Shown here piece after piece: positions 11,056 to 22,219 of a DNA stretch of 64,000 nucleotides. The position numbers were made by a program, and so were the translations under genes. Location: contig CM033323.1 in the NCBI GenBank assembly GCA_019359835.1, positions 15,170,501 through 15,234,500 on the forward strand. The letters run 5' to 3'. Below the pieces are notes generated by a model. The model saw only the letters and a program-made list of their open reading frames with translations. It was not told the DNA's origin and did no database searches. Position 1 is the stretch's first letter, and the number at the start of each line of letters is the position of its first letter. Origin of the DNA: Pharus latifolius. Lineage: Eukaryota > Streptophyta > Magnoliopsida > Poales > Poaceae.

Positions 11056-13089
11056 TATGTGGTGGCAGCTGGAAAAAAAGTGGTTCTGAAAGGAGAGATG
11101 GGGAGAGGTTTAGGGGTAGGCTAGATTGGGTTTTTTGTATTTATTTTCTCTAGATTGGGCCTCTCTAGATGGGCTAGAAAGGAGATAGAATTAGACTCTT
11201 ACAATATTTGATATGTCGCCTAATTGTCTCCTAGGCGGGCGACTAGGCGACTAGGAGTCTAGGCGGTTCCAAGACGCCTCACCTCACCTGACTGCAGGGA
11301 CAATCTTGAGCATTTGCAATATCCTTGTCTCTCACAAGGAACTTCAAAAACACTCCAGTTTTAGGTGCCGGCCCTTTTTATACTTGCAGTGAATGCCAAA
11401 TTGCCTATATTTGTTCTGGAAATGGTGCACAGCTCCTTTGGTGCTTTAACTAGCTTTTCTACCATACTTGATAAAATTTCTAAGACTTACATTATAATTT
11501 CTCATAATCTAACTAAATGTTGCAACTATTCTATACTTCTTGTACTTCATTGTCTTAATCCTAAATTTACAGTGTAATTGTTGGCATCAGAACACTGCTA
11601 TTTGTTCACAAGTATGTGGCTGTACTAACTGACATGGCAGTGCTACAGGAAGTAAATTCAATCAAGATAATAAATAGATGGGAGTTTTTTGGGGCTTACA
11701 GAATTGATATGTTTTCGTGATCTCAGCTGCTAGTGTGAACGTATCAATTAAAGATTACTAAATATCACTAAGTAATTTTCTATGACATTTTGCAGCTAAT
11801 TCGTGATGAAATAAAAGCTGGTAAGAGTGATAAGGAGATCTACAAAAAGCTGGAGGGTGAGTTTGGGGAGACAGTATTATATGCCCCTAAGTTTGATCTT
11901 CAAACTGCTGCGATATGGTTATCACCGGTAAGTTCTAACTACGATTTGCACCTTTTGTGAGTGTTTTCATTTGGCAGTTTACTGTGTGTTATGATCAAAT
12001 CAAAAGTAATTGCACTGTTTACTCTTTATAAGCTAATGACTAATCTTATCTCCTGAAGCTTGTCTTCCTATTTAGAAAAATAGTTTCAAATGCACATTAT
12101 TTGCGCATTATCTGGTTGCTTTACACATGCTTTATGATGAACCTGGTCATATTGCATCATCTCAACTTTGGAAATGAGCTGTTTTCTAAGAGGCATTAAT
12201 TCATATTATTGATGAAACTCCTGTTTCATAACCTTCAGCATGTGCAGCCTGAAATCACAATATTATACTTTTCTTTGAAAATTACTAATTGGCACACATC
12301 TCTGCTGATTTTCTATGTTGGCTCAACTTAATATCCCTGTATGATGGTTGCAATCTTCTATGAATGGTAGTGGTTTGTAGAGCTACTATTCTTGCTAGTA
12401 GTTTTTCTCTTTGCATGCAATGGAATGCTAGAATGATCACTTCAAAAGGTTTTAATAATTCTCTCTCTTATGTTTTAGGAGTAAATGGCACTTTTGGTCC
12501 CTCTACTTTCGTTGCGAGCTCTTTTTGATCCGTATATTTCAAAGTAGCTCAAATAAGCCCCTTTGCTCACCAAACTGGGTCTCAGCCAGTTCTTTGTTAG
12601 GTTTTTTGATGTACATGGACCAAAATGAGCCTTTGATGAAAGTACAGGGACTAAATGTATCTTTTGCCCTTGTTTTAGTTATCGTTATTTTTATTTTTGT
12701 ATTTGAGCGCACTACATTGCACAACATGATTGAAATAACATGTTGCTACTGGTTTTCCAATTCAAACAAAACATTATTCTTTTGCCAATATGAATTTTGG
12801 AGAATTAGGTTGAACACATTCATATTGTAATTTTGTGCAGGTCATTGTAGGCGGTGTAGCAGCTGGCATCAGGGCTTATCAAAAGCACAGGCAAAAGACT
12901 AATGTTCACATCATGGCTCTGAACCTCATCCGAGGCGTTCCACTGACTCCAATGGAGAAGCAGACCATGGTTGACATACTTACACCACCACCAACAGTGG
13001 AGGTGGTGGTGGCCGGGCAGATGAGATCTATGTGCTTAGCAAATAACATACAGTTCTTTTTCCTTATGATAGGAGCATATGATCATTAG
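10228..13089 (+). CDS. CCMH: CcmH-like mitochondrial cytochrome c maturation protein, probably decaying copy
   Basis: Three exons with GT-AG borders, each in phase 0: 10228-10368 (47 codons), 11796-11927 (44) and 12841-13089 (82 plus stop), giving 173 residues. Plant CcmH is anchored in the mitochondrial inner membrane and acts in system I cytochrome c maturation, keeping apocytochrome cysteines reduced for haem ligation through an RCxxC motif. Recognised stretches are ARNISHNVR, GETVLYAPKFDLQTAAIW, a membrane segment VIVGGVAAGI, and VHIMALNLIRGVPLTP. Oddities: the motif normally read as RCTECGSQ is RYTECVSQ here, so the first catalytic cysteine (residue 28) is tyrosine. In exon 3 one extra A in the CCA run near 13000 shifts the frame. 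Without it the protein would end PPPQWRWWWPGR at a TGA about 65 bases earlier; instead it runs on about 25 unrelated residues. Splice sites remain intact. The gene may be expressed but its redox chemistry should be impaired. It is convergent with the fucosyltransferase. Confidence 0.85.
10369..11795 (+). other. Intron 1 of CcmH-like gene with GC-rich insertion
   Basis: Donor AAG|GT at 10368/10369 and acceptor TTTTGCAG at 11795. A block at about 10730-11290 is compositionally foreign: C- and G-rich (GTCGCCGTCGAGATC type), with a (TA)n(GA)n microsatellite at 11010-11055 and a CTAGGCGACTAGGCG-type stretch at 11215-11260. It may be a transposon insertion, but I could not find matching ends or a target duplication. 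Confidence 0.5.
12479..12670. mobile_element. MITE in intron 2 of CcmH-like gene
   Basis: A 192-bp insertion with imperfect terminal inverted repeats: the left arm contains TTTTGGTCCCTCTACTTTC, and the right arm, reverse complemented, ATTTAGTCCCTGTACTTTC. Both sides carry the same 8-bp flank TGTTTTAG (12471-12478 and 12671-12678), which fits a target duplication. The TSD length and the GGTCCCT ends suggest a Mutator- or hAT-type MITE; the superfamily is uncertain. Confidence 0.7.
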
Positions 13090-13207
13090 AATGACTACTA
13101 TTGCCGTGCTGTTTTAATATGCATTGCTGAATTCACCGAACATGGTGATACATTTAGATTGAATGGTACTAGGAGCAAATATAATGCACTGCAGGCAGTT
13201 TTGGACA

Positions 13208-16200
13208 TATTGGAAAATGCAGTAATTGTTTGGTGTGATGATGAAATTGCTTCTGAAGAATGAAATGCCTTTTCTGACACAAAACCTCAGCATATGATTC
13301 ACCTGGTGTTACTGAAGTTCAGTTAGAGATTTAAGTAGAATAACTATAGCTGTCAGTTGGGATTGATATATTCTTTGTACTTCAGTTACATTAGCTAGAA
13401 TCAATCAATACCCAGTATTACAACACTACTCACGGGCCAACAAGCGGAAGTCATGAGTTTTAAGTTATGTATTGTAGGCTGGTGTATGTGTTATTGTGTA
13501 TGATTTGTTCCCACGGCCTTTCAAAATGGACATGTTTACACTTATTATGGAATTAAGTGGGCTATGGCTATATACTATCAGTTAATCTGCCACAAGAGAT
13601 CAAAACCTAACTAGATTCAGTCACCACTTGCTGCCATTGACAAGCTTGAGCCCCCAGCTCACGTCCTCACACTGCCGCACGTACGGGACCACCCTCCGGC
13701 TATCCCGGTCCCTCTTTGCCGCACAGTCGTAGTACGGAGGCGAGTGGAAGCACGGCTCGACCGACACTGCCCGCCCGCATGACGGCTCTGGCGCCGTGCG
13801 GGCGCCCTTCTTTGGCTTTTCCATGATCCATGGCATCAGGCCGCCGAGCCCCTGCGCGACGTACCCGAACGTCGAGAAGCCGCTGGTGACCAGCACGTCG
13901 GCCATGCTGAGCAGGTATATCTCTGTAAGGGCCCTCGCGTCGTGCCCCGTGTTACCCCATTGCTGGTGCTCCTCATGGCTTGGCTGGTAAACTCCCAGGA
14001 CTTTCCCATCGTAGTGTTGTTTGATCTTCTGGGAGTACCATGAGCTGAGAGAAGTGATCAGAACTGCCTGGGACATGTTGCTGTTGGTTTCTGTTGGGAT
14101 GAGCTTCTCTCTGTTTAGGCAGGAGAGGATCTGGTCCAAGACGTGCTGGAAGGGTTGGTCGCCGTCGAACACCCTAATCTGAATGCCAACCCGCTGGTCG
14201 GCACCTGAGAGGTGCGACTGGTAGTAGCTAGTGATGGTGCGCCACACGGTGTTCGTCGGGTGAAACAGGTACCTGCAATAGGTGGGTCGACATATGTTAG
14301 AACTTGTGTAAATTGTATTATGGGTCTTTGAGGTTATGTCACTTGTCTATGATAATTAATTTGGTCATTTTATCAGTTAATCATTGGGATAATATGTAAA
14401 TTTTGTATTTTATCCCCTCATATTTTATATAGAATTTTCATAATTGATTGTATACTAATTTTTAAGTATGTAATCAAAATAGTAATCTAAATTATTTGTC
14501 TATGTTAATGTACGAAGAGATTGTCACTATTACTATATAATACCAGCAGCATGCTACATCAATTTTAATGTGCCATATGATGACACCACATGATTTTTTT
14601 GAAAATTTAATTGATGGATGGATTTAAATGAAACAATCAAACAAATTTAGAGATTTATCAAATTAAATCTTAAGTTTAAGAATTTAATTGGTCCACCTGC
14701 TCACCTTTAAGGAACCATCGAGATGCATTTTTACGAAAATTTAATTTTATGTTTGTATAGTCAAGTTCCTGGATTCTCCACTACATGTACATACCTTCCA
14801 AGGTGGTAGAACACAGTATCCATTTCCGGAAACATTCTGCCAAGCTCATCTTGGAACGACGGCACAAGAAACAGCCCCGGCACAATGTAGCTGTCCGTCT
14901 TCATGAGCAGCCACGGCACGTTCTGGAGCCGCCGCTGGTGCTCGTCGCAGTAGAAGAGCTTGTCGTAGAACCCATAACCGCCTTCGAGGTGGAGGTACAC
15001 GTACGGCGGCCGTTGGCCGCCGTCGCCGTCGACGGTGATGGCCCCACTCTTCAACAAGTTCCCGAAACTCTCCTTAGACGTGAGGTCGAAGTCCCTGAGG
15101 TGTTTCAGCGGGAAGCCGCCGGACGGTAGCAGCCACGACGTCGCCGGGAAGGGCTCGCAGAAGAGGGCGTCGACGTCCCGGTACCGGTCGACGAGGAGCA
15201 CCCGTTCGGCGAGCACGGCGTAGAGGAAGGCCGAGGTGACGGCGAGCATCCTGTTGCCGATGCCCCGGTAGCTTATGGACACCAGGTAGTGGCAGTCGGT
15301 GGCGTTGACGCCGTCGCCGGACTTAAGCTGCCGGAGAGCCTTGTTGTACGCCGCCGTGCCGGGGCCACACCGCTTCTGCAGGGCTTCTTGCTTCCTGAGC
15401 TTGTGTAGCAAGTAGGAGGAGGGCTTGTGAAGTGATTTCTTGTGGTAGTTAGCAAACTGGTACCTGTAGATATACATGTATTTGGATTAATGTATGTAAA
15501 GTGGCTGATCCAGAAATTCTCACACGTTATCCTTTAACAGAGTTTAGCTTGTTCAGTTCAATAGTCCATTTTGATTTGATTAGGATCTTTTTTTTATCTA
15601 TATTTGTTAAAAACTAATCACAGAAAATAACAGTCCCATAACTTTTCTCAATCACAATAAAACTAATATTAAAATCTCTAATTTGAGCTGTCTTTCATAC
15701 ACTGGGTTGCTATCAAAATCCTGATAGAACTAACAATAATATTGATTTTATCAAATATTTAGAACTTTATTTGATAAATCATAGATCCAAAATTTGTTTG
15801 ACAAGATTTAAAAACTTAAATTTAAGGCGTGCGAGCAGTTTGGGAGAATGAGAAGGAATGAGAATATATAATCTCTCAAATAAATCAGAGAAGTTGGCTT
15901 TAATTTATCCATCCAAATAAGTTGAAGACGGTTTATAATCCCTAATAAATTGAGTATTTGATCAACTTTAAATTTTCTATAGAAGTTGAAATCTTAATAA
16001 ACTCGGCTAAATACCCATTTAGCCTATTTTTGTAATTGAGATGTGTTCTCGAAATTTTACTAGACATATTATTTTTAAGAATGAATCAATAGGTAATATT
16101 TACGTGTAGTACCTGCTGAGGCATGATCGCGAAGACAATGCCGGCGTTAGAAGGCCGTCGAGGAGCTGGTCCGCCTCGGGGCATTTACACTCTTCTGACC

Positions 16201-16613
16201 CTGCTCATATATGCCACTAAATTATTGTCTAAATTAATATATAAAAAATTTTTTATGAGATCCGATCTTATTAAAAAAACACTTTTTGACTCTAGGATAG
16301 AGTGACCAATGGACAGAATAAAAGATTACTATTATCTGATATGAGATGATACAGATACATTTTAGATAGATCTGTGTAAACATTGAACTTTGTCAAGAGT
16401 TGGGTTAATTTGTCAAAAAACCTGGATCCATCTGAACCGAGTGGACTTTGATCAAGACCAATCCTATGAGCAACCGGCTGGGCTAGTATGGTCCGGTCCG
16501 ATGCATTTTATACTAAAAACTATAACTGGGTTATCACATCTTAATTTTTAGACACTCCTGTTAAAAACTTTTATACTAATTTTAAATAATATCAAGTATT
16601 TTTGTAGATTACA
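13208..16613 (-). repeat. Left arm of large inverted duplication
   Basis: The reverse complement of this segment matches about 60911-64000. It includes fucosyltransferase exons 2-4, their introns and the 3' flank. By eye the match is high in exons (roughly nine bases in ten or better) and lower in introns. The left end is set by the window edge: base 64000 pairs with about 13208, so the true arm is longer. The outer end near 16613 lies in FUT intron 1, next to a (GT)n(CT)n(AT)n microsatellite at 16627-16690. Confidence 0.9.
13621..16200 (-). CDS. GT37 xyloglucan-type alpha-fucosyltransferase, exons 2-4
   Basis: Plant GT37 enzymes are Golgi type II membrane proteins that move fucose from GDP-fucose to galactose on xyloglucan side chains or related glycans. 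Exons (minus): 16200-16113, 15463-14795 and 14272-13621 (TGA at 13623-13621), all with GT-AG borders; both exon junctions split an Arg codon. Family signatures in order: DQLLDGLL...SCLSRYQ, HKPSSYLLHKLRKQE, RCGPGT, SYRGIGNRMLAV, RVLLVDRYRDVDALFCEPF, WLLMKTDSYIVPGLFLVP, HLGRYLFHPTNTVW, GIQIRVFDGD (donor-site motif with Arg near residue 353), VTSGFSTFGYVAQGLGG, CGRAVSVEPCFHSPPYYDC and a C-terminal CEDVSWGLKLV. The frame is open throughout. An in-frame stop lies just upstream of exon 2, so a further 5' exon is required; 37743-37744 supplies a fitting one. Third codon positions are GC-rich, unlike the surroundings. Confidence 0.92.
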
Positions 16614-16626
16614 ATTAATCTAATTT

Positions 16627-16760
16627 GTGTGTGTGTGTGTGTCTCTCTCTCTCTCTCTATATATATATATCTATATCTGTGTGTGTGTAAATACATGCAT
16701 GTATGTGTAAATATATGTATATATGTGTAATGAATTGAACTATACATAAAGAACCTTATG
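16627..16760. repeat. Microsatellite cluster
   Basis: Consecutive (GT)n, (CT)n and (AT)n runs followed by GTATGTGTAAATATATG repeats. It sits immediately outside the end of the inverted duplication arm, so it may mark or have helped form the breakpoint. Confidence 0.8.
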
Positions 16761-19282
16761 GACACAAAGTTATACATGTATATATATTATGGCATATTGT
16801 TTAATTCTCGGGAGAGAAAAGCTGTAACGTATTACTCCTGAATAACAGTAAGATGAGGGGGAAAATGCTCCATGTAACTCTGACACTGGAAGTATCAAGA
16901 CACCTGTTGAAATCAGAAGATATACATGTATGTACAGTAAAGTATACGAAAACAATACTCATATAGACATACATGCATGCAGTAGCATTAGACAGTAATC
17001 CTGTCCTCTCTCTCTCCTCTGTGTTCAACAGCAGCAACAACAGCCCAGGTTAAGAATTATCGATCAATCCCTTTGATCCTCATGATCTCTAGTAGCTGTA
17101 AATTCAATCCCCGATCAGCTTTGAAGAGAAATCCGGCCAGAACGACGACAAGCACTGTGGCTATGCCACTATTTTTGTAGTTTTATTCGTTTTACCCTCC
17201 ACTGTAGTGTGCTGCGTTTTTGCTGTTTGTGTGTTTTTCATCGATTTCTTAGTTAGTGTTGCATTGGATCCCAGGGCTAACTACCAAGGACCCGTAGCAA
17301 CCCTTTGCACTGTCGTCAACAAGCCGTAGCGGCGAAATTTCCACTGACGGCAATTGAGCCGAGTACCGATTCATTGATCTAGCTAAACACCAACCAAATT
17401 GATCATACCATCGTGTTCGTTACTGCCTCAGCTACCTCTGCACCAATTCTAGTGAGGTCCGAGGGCCGTACGCCGAGCAATCTTCAAATGTTGTCTCCGG
17501 CGACAGCAAGGCATCGGATTACCAAATCCAACGCCTCTGTCCAATTACCGGTGCATACGCCTAATTGAGACCCCTCTCGATCTCGTCGAAGTCCCCATTG
17601 GCGACCCCACTGCTCCTTCTGCTCCGACGCCAGCAAGATTCCAAAAACTATCTTGTTCTCGTGGCCGTGCCATGGAGAGAAGCCTCGGTGAAGTCATCGT
17701 TGAAATTGCCGCCATAGTTGTGTTCCATGGATGTCACAGAAGCTTTGCGATGAGTTTTTAGCTTGTTTTTCTTCGCCGTCTTCGTCTTCGTCGCCAGCGG
17801 TGCTAAGCCACTAGCACCGCTGCTGAAATCTGGTTGTTGGTCAACGGCCGCTGTCGATACCGTCACCACCGAAGTTGGTGAGACCTTGGCGCCACGGCCC
17901 TGAGCCCAACCCAAATCGCCAATTGGATCGCCACCGGCGAAGGCCTTGCCACCTGCTGCCACAATGTGCTCCGAATGCCAGCCAAAGCCAGCCCCTGACA
18001 TTCATTTATAATGAATGTCAACCGCTGATATTCAGAAGGCCAGCCGACTCTTTTTAGGGTTTTAAATAAAATTTCATCCGTGTCATATTGTTAATTATAT
18101 TAATTGGAGTCTAGCCATATAGTTTTTGCTTTATGCAAGCCATCTGTTAGTCTAGAAATGATAAGAAATGCCGAAACCCTATTTAAATTATGTTTTATAG
18201 TTTAATTTATAAACCTCCAAAAACACTAAATTATTCTATGAAGCTCAAAATTCTAATTAGCTAGAACAGCTAGAGCATTCTATCTATTTTATACAAATTT
18301 GTCTTCGAGACCTAGATCCAATTTGGCCTTTAAGACCTGTTAATTAGCCCTTTTTGCTGTTTTCAAAAACACTAGTTCTATTTTACCTTAACTACCGTTT
18401 TCGAAAAACACAGTTAGCTTAGTTCCTGAGCGATATTCTCCTAGATCTTTTAGAATCCTGAATCTTTTTATACTTGCATACCCGTTCTAAAGTTTCACAA
18501 ATAATTTAATTCATTTAACCACTTTTCGCAATTCAATCCAAATTTTATAGCGAATCAGTCCTTTTTTCGAGTTTGAAGACTAAAAATGACCAAATTCCCT
18601 GATTGGCCTCCAAATTCAAATAAAACTGATTAGTTGTGTTCTCTACTCTATTCAACACAAGTTTTTCTTTTGTAACAAGTTCAAATTCAAATCCAGACTA
18701 GGGATATTTACATTTTTGCCATTTAGGTACTAAAGTACTATTTTACCGTGTTTTCGTTTTTGTTTAGTTTTCAATTTCCATTTAAAATTTCCATGGTTCG
18801 ATTTATCTAATCCACCTGTTATATAGACCTCAGTATAAGCATATTAGATTCTTTGCATGCATTCTATTTTATGTGTTGAGTATTATAATTCTATTTTGAT
18901 TGATAATGTATTTTATTTATGATTATAATTAGGACCCGAGACACCCACCGTTGAAGAGCAAATCGCCGAAACCATATTGGGAGATCCAACCCTAGAAGGG
19001 CAAGGCAAGTCAATTGATCTTGATCATCTAAATTTACTATATTATATAACAATGATAGAATTGTGTTAAACCTAATGACAATCAAATGCTTCATACTATT
19101 ATTATCATATTTGAATAGCTAATTCGGTAAACAACTAACGGACAGAGTAGGAATCACGCCACAGATAAATATGATTTTGAGCACTATGAGATAATGAAAT
19201 TAATAATAGAAATTTTAGTAATTCCATTATGCAGTTCAAATATGTGGCAACTGAATGATGATTCTATTCAAAAACGAACTAT
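16761..19282. other. Intronic or intergenic DNA without recognised gene
   Basis: A minus-strand ORF at 18001-17648 (117 codons) lies in a GC-richer block (17260-18010). It has no motif I recognise and no start or splice support. A small perfect inverted repeat of GACATTCATT type lies at about 17998-18017. Near 18930-19010 there is a coding-like glutamate- and proline-rich trace without an open frame of useful length. Confidence 0.4.
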
Positions 19283-19304
19283 CACTAGTACAGAAATGCA
19301 GTCT
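19283..19304 (+). repeat. CACTA left terminal inverted repeat
   Basis: Twenty-two bases starting CACTAGTACAGAAATGCAGT, identical to the inverted right end (31543-31564). Confidence 0.95.
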
Positions 19305-19314
19305 ACTAACCCCT

Positions 19315-19950
19315 ATCTTCTATCGGTTATTAGCGAAACAGCACAAAACCGATAGAAAATGTGCCTCGCGGTCATATAAGCCCGACGGATGTATTTTCCC
19401 TATCGGTTTCTAAGAAACTTACCGATAGAATAAATAGTATGATTTACTCTAGCGGTGATGAACATATTTGCCGTTAGAAGAGATGCATAAGTACTGACGG
19501 AAGAATGTTGTGCGCCGATAGGACTGGTCGACTTCAACAACTAGACTTATTCTATCGCTACTGTATGAATATACCGACAGAGTATATTAAAAATTCCTAT
19601 CGGCAATATGTAGTTCGCCGATAGAATAGTTGACCTTCTACAAATATTTTTATTCTATCGGCAATGGATTCTTTTACCGTTAGAATATATAGAAAATTTC
19701 TTAGAACTGTTCGTCTTCTAATAGTTTTATTCTATCGGTAATGAATGTTTATACCGGTAGAATATTGCAAAAAATATCTTAGAACTGTTTGCCTTCTACA
19801 ACTAGTAATATTCTATCGGTAATGTACGTACACACCGATAGAGTATGTACAAAAATTTCTATCGGTAATATTTATTGTGCCGATAGAACCATTCGGCTTC
19901 TACAGATGTTTTTATTACTAACGGTATTCTGTTTTCTTACCGATAGAAAA
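19315..19950. repeat. CACTA left subterminal motif array
   Basis: Many copies in both orientations of TCTATCGGTAA-like and TTACCGATAGAA-like units, usually in head-to-head pairs 15-25 bp apart, with variants TAACGGTA and CCGTTAGAA. Such arrays in CACTA elements bind the TNPA-like protein and mark the ends for transposition. Here they also lie just upstream of a leader-like GC-rich stretch (20020-20110), so they may act as promoter elements too. Confidence 0.85.
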
Positions 19951-20223
19951 TATGTAATTGTATAAATACACGGGTATGTCTCTTTCATTCTCACAGTTCA
20001 TCTGGGGCTCGTAGTCCTAACCCGTAAGCTCCATGGACGGCCGGCGCACCTCTACAGGGGACCGCTGCACCTCCGCACCTCCATCGACGCCCTCTAGACG
20101 TCGGCATCCCAAGGAAGGTACGTAAAATTTCTGCAATATTGTTAGATTATTCTAATCCGATTATGGCAATAATTCTGCTTTTTTTGTATCCTTCATTTTG
20201 ATGTGTCTTCTTTTCAATATGAT

Positions 20224-20875
20224 TATGATCGGTTCAGGTCCTTGGATGATGCTCGTGAGGGGCAACGTATTTCACGGTTCTTTATCGCAGTACGCTGCCT
20301 ACGTTGGCTTGTTGGCGAAAGAAATGGTGAAGATCACCGTCGAGAGCTGGAAGGACGTGAAGGGCGAGATCTTGGTTGGCTCGGTCGAGAAGATGCTTAA
20401 GCCCGGCGTGTTTCTCAAATCAGGACCTATAGAAAGCATCTTACATTTTTTTGCATGCACCAGCTTGTAGCCAGATACTTACCTGCTTGGAGAAGAAGAA
20501 TTGTTGTTATTTGCACAGTCATTCTACACCATCACTACACAGAACAACATCTTGGAAGGTAGGTTCTTTTTGTTAATGGAATTGAGTTGAGTTGATCGAG
20601 TTTGAGTCCGAGGAAATCACCAATACGTACAAATGTATGTCGACGGCAGTTCCAGCTCCTCGGGCATCTTCGAACTGAACTCCTATGGTTAAGTCCAATG
20701 TGGTTCAGACATTTGCTGTTTTTGATGAATGGATTTGTGATGTATTCGGTTTAACTTGTAGTCGGTAGTTGCATTGTGGCAACCTGCAAAGGTTCCCTTT
20801 TATGTAAAATGCATGTATGGGCCACTGGGTCCTCGTCGTGATCTGTTGTTAATTTCAGACGTGGCTTTTGTAATA
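20224..20875 (+). pseudogene. Internally deleted relic of the CACTA second gene
   Basis: The stretch 20288-20375 closely matches exon 1 of the gene at 27139-30464 (AYVGLLAKE.VKITV.SWKDV). About 20780-20860 matches the intron-exon border and start of its Ulp1 region (around 29790-29850), including the codons for GHW(I/V)L(I/V)VIC. Everything between is missing or unrecognisable. The order and direction are kept, so this is a shrunken second copy of the gene, not random similarity. Its leader-like start (20020-20120) and a trailing ACTGGCATGTGTATGTTT-rich tail (21000-21130) resemble a complete gene unit. No useful open frame remains. Confidence 0.75.
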
Positions 20876-21344
20876 TACATCGAATGTGTGAATTGTTGTA
20901 TTTGTATATTGTTGTATATTTGTGTATCATGTATTGCTAATTGGGACATGAACTTGAATGTGCAGGGAGCATTTGTGTATTTAATTGTATTGGTAGGTAG
21001 GTGTGTATTTGTACTGCAGTTTCAGACATGCACTTCAATTTGTGAACTGGCATGTGTATGTTTGTACCTGAATTTGTATTGGTGAACTGGCATGTGTATG
21101 TTTCTACCTGAATTTGTGAACTGGCATCTGTAATTTCTTTGGCAAGATGAAGTCCCAACTACCTACGAAAAGTATTTTTGTGTCTCCTAGTTAATCCACA
21201 AATTAGCATTTCTTGAAATATATTGCTTTATCTTCTAGTTAAGATCCGTTTGATGTAAGATCTGTTTGATGTTACATTGATATGATTCCTTGAATGTGAG
21301 AAATGGCATGTGCATGTTTGTCCCAGTTTGGTAACAGTACCTCC

Positions 21345-21770
21345 TCTAACGGTAAGTACACATATTTACCGATAGGAAAACACATATATTTGTTCTGTCA
21401 TGCATATTCTAACGGTAAATACACATATTTACCGATAGGAAGCACATATATTTGTTCAGTCATGCATATTCTAACGGTAAATGCACATATTTACAGATAC
21501 AAAAACTAATGCTCGAGTGTCATGCATCATCAACGGTAAGTACACATATATACCGATAGAAAAACTCATGTGCTTGCTGTGTCATGCATGATCTAACGGT
21601 AAGTACACATATTTACCGATAGGAAAACACATATATTTGCTCAGTAATGTATATTCTCTAACGCTATGTGTGTGGTTTTACCGATAGAATATGTGAGCGG
21701 CAAATTACCTAAGTTAGTCTGACGATTATTTCATGTATTTACCGTTAGAAAAATGTCCATTATAAGGAAA
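21345..21770. repeat. Internal CACTA motif array with 62-bp tandem units
   Basis: Five tandem units of about 60-63 bp start at about 21347, 21410, 21472, 21532 and 21594. Each has TAACGGTAAGTACACATA paired with TTTACCGATAGG and then a CATATATTTGTTC-like spacer. Further single motifs run to 21755. The array lies between the relic gene and the transposase gene, far from either terminus. Confidence 0.88.
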
Positions 21771-22219
21771 ACCCCACTCGACCATTGCTGAGCTGCTCTT
21801 TAATTTGTTCTGTTGCACTCTGTGTCCCTCTGTTTGTGACGAAAGTTCCAGCTACACTGCTAGGGTGATCAGCGCAGGCTGGAGGGAAGTTGATTGCGCC
21901 CCTCTCTTTAAGGTACGCTTAATCGTCGACACTTATCTCTCTCTCCCTCTAGATCTCCCTTCCTCTCTACTTGCAAGCTAGCTTATTGTGTAGTTCCAAG
22001 TTTGTAGCTCTAAGCTTGGGAGCTTGGTAGCTGGAAATGCGTCATGTTTTAGGAGCTAACTAGCTTGTATTGTGTAGTTAGCTAGGTTAATTAGTGTTAA
22101 TTTCGTCAGGCTAGGGTTCAACACATGTATCTGTTGTAAGAGGCTGTACATGTACATATACATAACTTAATCGGGCAGGTTTCATGCATGGCTTACTCGT
22201 TAAATTTTGTTAATTGTAG

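Noticed and set aside
14785..15223. Plus-strand ORFs of 62-114 codons opposite the fucosyltransferase
   Set aside because: They are antisense shadows of a GC-rich conserved exon; the minus frame matches GT37 throughout.
17648..18001. 117-codon minus-strand ORF MSGAGFGWHSEH...
   Set aside because: Considered as FUT first exon, but it has no signal anchor and no suitable donor in phase; the exon at 37744-37543 fits better.
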